Shown: positions 16,183 through 17,069 of the stretch, in pieces
Position numbering within the stretch: position 1 is the stretch's first letter
Layout: each line of letters opens with the position of its first letter
Source: JADFRD01 sp964491015
GTDB taxonomy: Bacteria; Fidelibacterota; Marinisomatia; Marinisomatales; TCS55
NCBI GenBank assembly: GCA_964491015.1
Contig: CAZBEY010000045.1
Span: 1 to 17,069, forward strand
DNA length: 17,069 bases
Direction of reading: 5' to 3'
Program-made: the position numbers and the translations under genes
The notes under the pieces: model-generated
Databases searched by the model: none
What the model saw: only the letters and a program-made list of their open reading frames with translations
Told to the model about the DNA's origin: nothing

Positions 16183-16476
16183 CTAATGTTGATTATGTCG
16201 TTTTTCGACAATTTTATATACTGTATCCTTGCTTCTCTTGCCGATTGCAATCACTAGAACGCATAATTCAATATTTATTACTTCATAAACAAGACGATAA
16301 CCACGTGCTCTTAGTTTTATTTTATAATGGTTTTTATACCCTCTGATTTGGCTGCCTTTTACCTGAGGATTTTTGAGTCGATCTTTTAATTTCTTTTTAA
16401 ATTGAGTCTGAATGGTATTATCAAGTTTTTTCCATTCCTTGAGAGCTGTTGGAAGAAATTTCAGTTTATAATTCAT
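16183..16476 (-). CDS. relE: RelE-type toxin (ribosome-dependent mRNA endonuclease)
   Basis: This 97-aa protein has the compact RelE fold: LKFLPTALKEWKKLDNTIQTQFKKKL at the N-terminus (two helices after the first strand), then YKIKLRARGYRLVYEVI and VLVIAIGKRSKDTVYKIV. The residues that matter for mRNA cleavage in E. coli RelE (two lysines of YKIKL, the Arg of GYRLVY, the Arg of GKR and the following Tyr of VYK) are all present, so it looks active. When free of its antitoxin such a toxin cuts mRNA in the ribosomal A site. The start chosen is the ATG at 16476 rather than a TTG three codons upstream; the ATG lies inside the antitoxin gene, giving an 11-nt overlap and translational coupling. Confidence 0.92.
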   Translation of the reverse strand: MNYKLKFLPTALKEWKKLDNTIQTQFKKKLKDRLKNPQVKGSQIRGYKNHYKIKLRARGYRLVYEVINIELCVLVIAIGKRSKDTVYKIVEKRHNQH

Positions 16477-16717
16477 CAATATCAACTTCTACAGCTGAAA
16501 TTTTCTCATTTTGCCTTTCGTTAATAATAATACCGAGCTGAAAATCTTCGATACTTTCTAACATTTCTTCATACGTTTCCGCAGGAATAAGGTAAGCGGT
16601 TGGTTTATTATGATTGAGAATAGCAATGGGCTCTCCATCAGCTTGATCGATGAGCGCACTCGGGTTTTTTTTAAATTCTGATATGCTTGCAGAACAACTT
16701 GCCAGGACAGGTTTCAT
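16466..16717 (-). CDS. Phd/YefM-family antitoxin of the RelE toxin
   Basis: This 83-aa antitoxin reads MKPVLASCSASISEFKKNP, then IAILNHNKPTAYLIPAETYEEML, the typical Phd/YefM N-terminal DNA-binding and dimerisation fold, followed by an acidic tail ending EVDIDEL that would wrap around the toxin. A GTG three codons upstream (16726) is possible, but ATG at 16717 has a good AAGGTG at the right distance. As in other type II modules, the antitoxin presumably neutralises the toxin and represses their shared promoter; a palindrome and a repeated AATTTAGG-like word lie just upstream. A Phd/YefM antitoxin paired with a RelE toxin is a common mixed pairing. Confidence 0.9.
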   Translation of the reverse strand: MKPVLASCSASISEFKKNPSALIDQADGEPIAILNHNKPTAYLIPAETYEEMLESIEDFQLGIIINERQNEKISAVEVDIDEL

Positions 16718-16724
16718 TTTTATC

Positions 16725-16763
16725 ACCTTAATTTAGGTTTGTTTACTGGTCTTTATTTAGGTT
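16725..16763. promoter_or_regulatory. Candidate operator for the antitoxin
   Basis: ACCTTAATTTAGGT (16725-16738) is an imperfect palindrome, 12 of 14 positions symmetric, covering the antitoxin ribosome-binding site. The word ATTTAGGTT occurs at 16731-16739 and again at 16755-16763, 24 nt apart, between the promoter and the start codon. This is the expected place for a Phd/YefM dimer to bind. Confidence 0.5.
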
Positions 16764-16765
16764 AT

Positions 16766-16794
16766 AATTTAGCTCATAATTAAAAATTGGTCAA
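16766..16794 (-). promoter_or_regulatory. Sigma-70-like promoter of the toxin-antitoxin module
   Basis: On the minus strand TTGACC (-35, 16789-16794) and TAAATT (-10, 16766-16771) are 17 nt apart. The predicted transcription start, near 16759, falls in the upstream copy of the candidate operator word. This is the most convincing promoter in the window. Read-through past the toxin could also serve the mutase and deoC cluster, since no terminator separates them. Confidence 0.5.
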
Positions 16795-16839
16795 TACTAT
16801 TTGATCGGGGCGATTACCCAGAATACTGCGTATAATCAT
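16780..16839 (-). pseudogene. Decayed second copy of the mutase start (19-codon remnant)
   Basis: ATG at 16839 opens a frame reading MIIRSILGNR, close to the true mutase start MIIRSISGVR, but similarity stops after about ten codons and a TAA follows at codon 20. The upstream flank is also shared with the real gene (16820-16885 versus 16083-16148). It is therefore a remnant of the mutase 5' end left on the far side of the toxin-antitoxin module. The -35 element of the module lies inside it. Confidence 0.7.
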
Positions 16840-16885
16840 GAGATGAAATTACTGTTTAAGAAGATAGGTGGGTTTACAAAATCTT
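16820..16885. repeat. Direct repeat copy B: far side of the toxin-antitoxin module
   Basis: Partner of 16083-16148, same orientation, with a 23-nt identical core at 16844-16866. Divergence between the copies indicates an old duplication or DNA brought in from a related strain. The adjacent stretch 16886-16965 is AT-rich and contains only a 5-bp inverted repeat (TTTCC/GGAAA, 16932-16944); I see no gene in it. Confidence 0.8.
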
Positions 16886-16965
16886 AGCGATTTATATTAG
16901 ACGAAGAATTAATTTTATAAAATCAATATTGTTTCCAAAGGAAATTCAAATATTATTATTGTAAA

Positions 16966-16999
16966 ATAAAAAAGGCTCGAAAATTTTCGAGCCTTTTAA
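16966..16999. terminator. Bidirectional rho-independent terminator
   Basis: GGCTCGAAAATTTTCGAGCC (16974-16993) is a perfect palindrome, extended by AAAA on one side and TTTT on the other, so it can end transcription in either direction. It lies about 20 nt past the stop of the minus-strand gene entering from the right, whose transcript it would end, and it isolates the toxin-antitoxin and mutase region. Confidence 0.9.
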
Positions 17000-17019
17000 T
17001 ATTAACGAAAATAGCAGAA

Positions 17020-17069
17020 TCAGCGTTGAGCGATACGTCTCATTCTGGCCATACGGCGTAATGCTTTTT
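17020..17069 (-). CDS. C-terminal end of an upstream gene, unidentified
   Basis: Only the last 15 complete codons are in the window, reading ALRRMARMRRIAQR with a preceding Lys and ending TGA at 17020-17022. The tail is arginine-rich and probably helical, as in some ribosomal or RNA-binding proteins, but is too short to name. The strong terminator just downstream supports this frame as a real gene end; the other two minus-strand frames are less consistent with it (one has a stop earlier, one runs into the leader). Confidence 0.5.
   Translation of the reverse strand, partial: KALRRMARMRRIAQR

Overview
The window is a bacterial chromosome segment, AT-rich by eye, in which every convincing gene lies on the minus strand, so transcription runs from high to low coordinates. 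Shine-Dalgarno sequences are weak or absent before many starts. The protein types (an ~877-aa ValRS, a DUF4139 exported protein, a GEGNGG-type phosphohexomutase) suggest a Gram-negative bacterium of the wider Bacteroidetes/FCB-like or Marinimicrobia-like diversity. That is an inference from sequence style; there is no rRNA here to settle it.

Right end (16103-17069): the last codons of an upstream gene of unknown identity, a strong bidirectional terminator, then a small type II toxin-antitoxin module (Phd/YefM-type antitoxin plus RelE-type toxin). The module lies between two diverged copies of the start of the next gene, the phosphohexomutase, which suggests a cassette insertion or duplication.

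Centre right (10439-16102): a metabolic cluster of phosphohexomutase, deoC, an aldehyde dehydrogenase, a short catalytically degenerate aldehyde dehydrogenase, and a purine nucleoside phosphorylase. Together these could take purine (deoxy)nucleosides to (deoxy)ribose 1-phosphate, isomerise it to the 5-phosphate, split it to glyceraldehyde 3-phosphate and acetaldehyde, and oxidise the aldehyde to acetate. The two aldehyde dehydrogenase genes look like the two halves of the ALDH16 family encoded separately.

Centre (6875-10348): a 100-N assembly gap flanked by an exact 55-bp duplication, almost certainly an assembler overlap that was not merged; the rRNA uracil-C5 methyltransferase rlmD; an MthK-like two-TM potassium channel with a cytoplasmic RCK domain; and a separate, tightly coupled cyclic-nucleotide-binding protein.

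Left end (1-6686): a compact operon of valS, a DUF4139 exported protein, recG and a truncated zinc-ribbon SAM methyltransferase, joined by 4-nt overlap, 4-nt gap and 1-nt overlap. Two intergenic stretches (6687-6874 and 12138-12330) contain degenerate heptanucleotide repeats beginning at the stop codon of the preceding gene. I saw no tRNA, rRNA, CRISPR array, IS element or phage gene.
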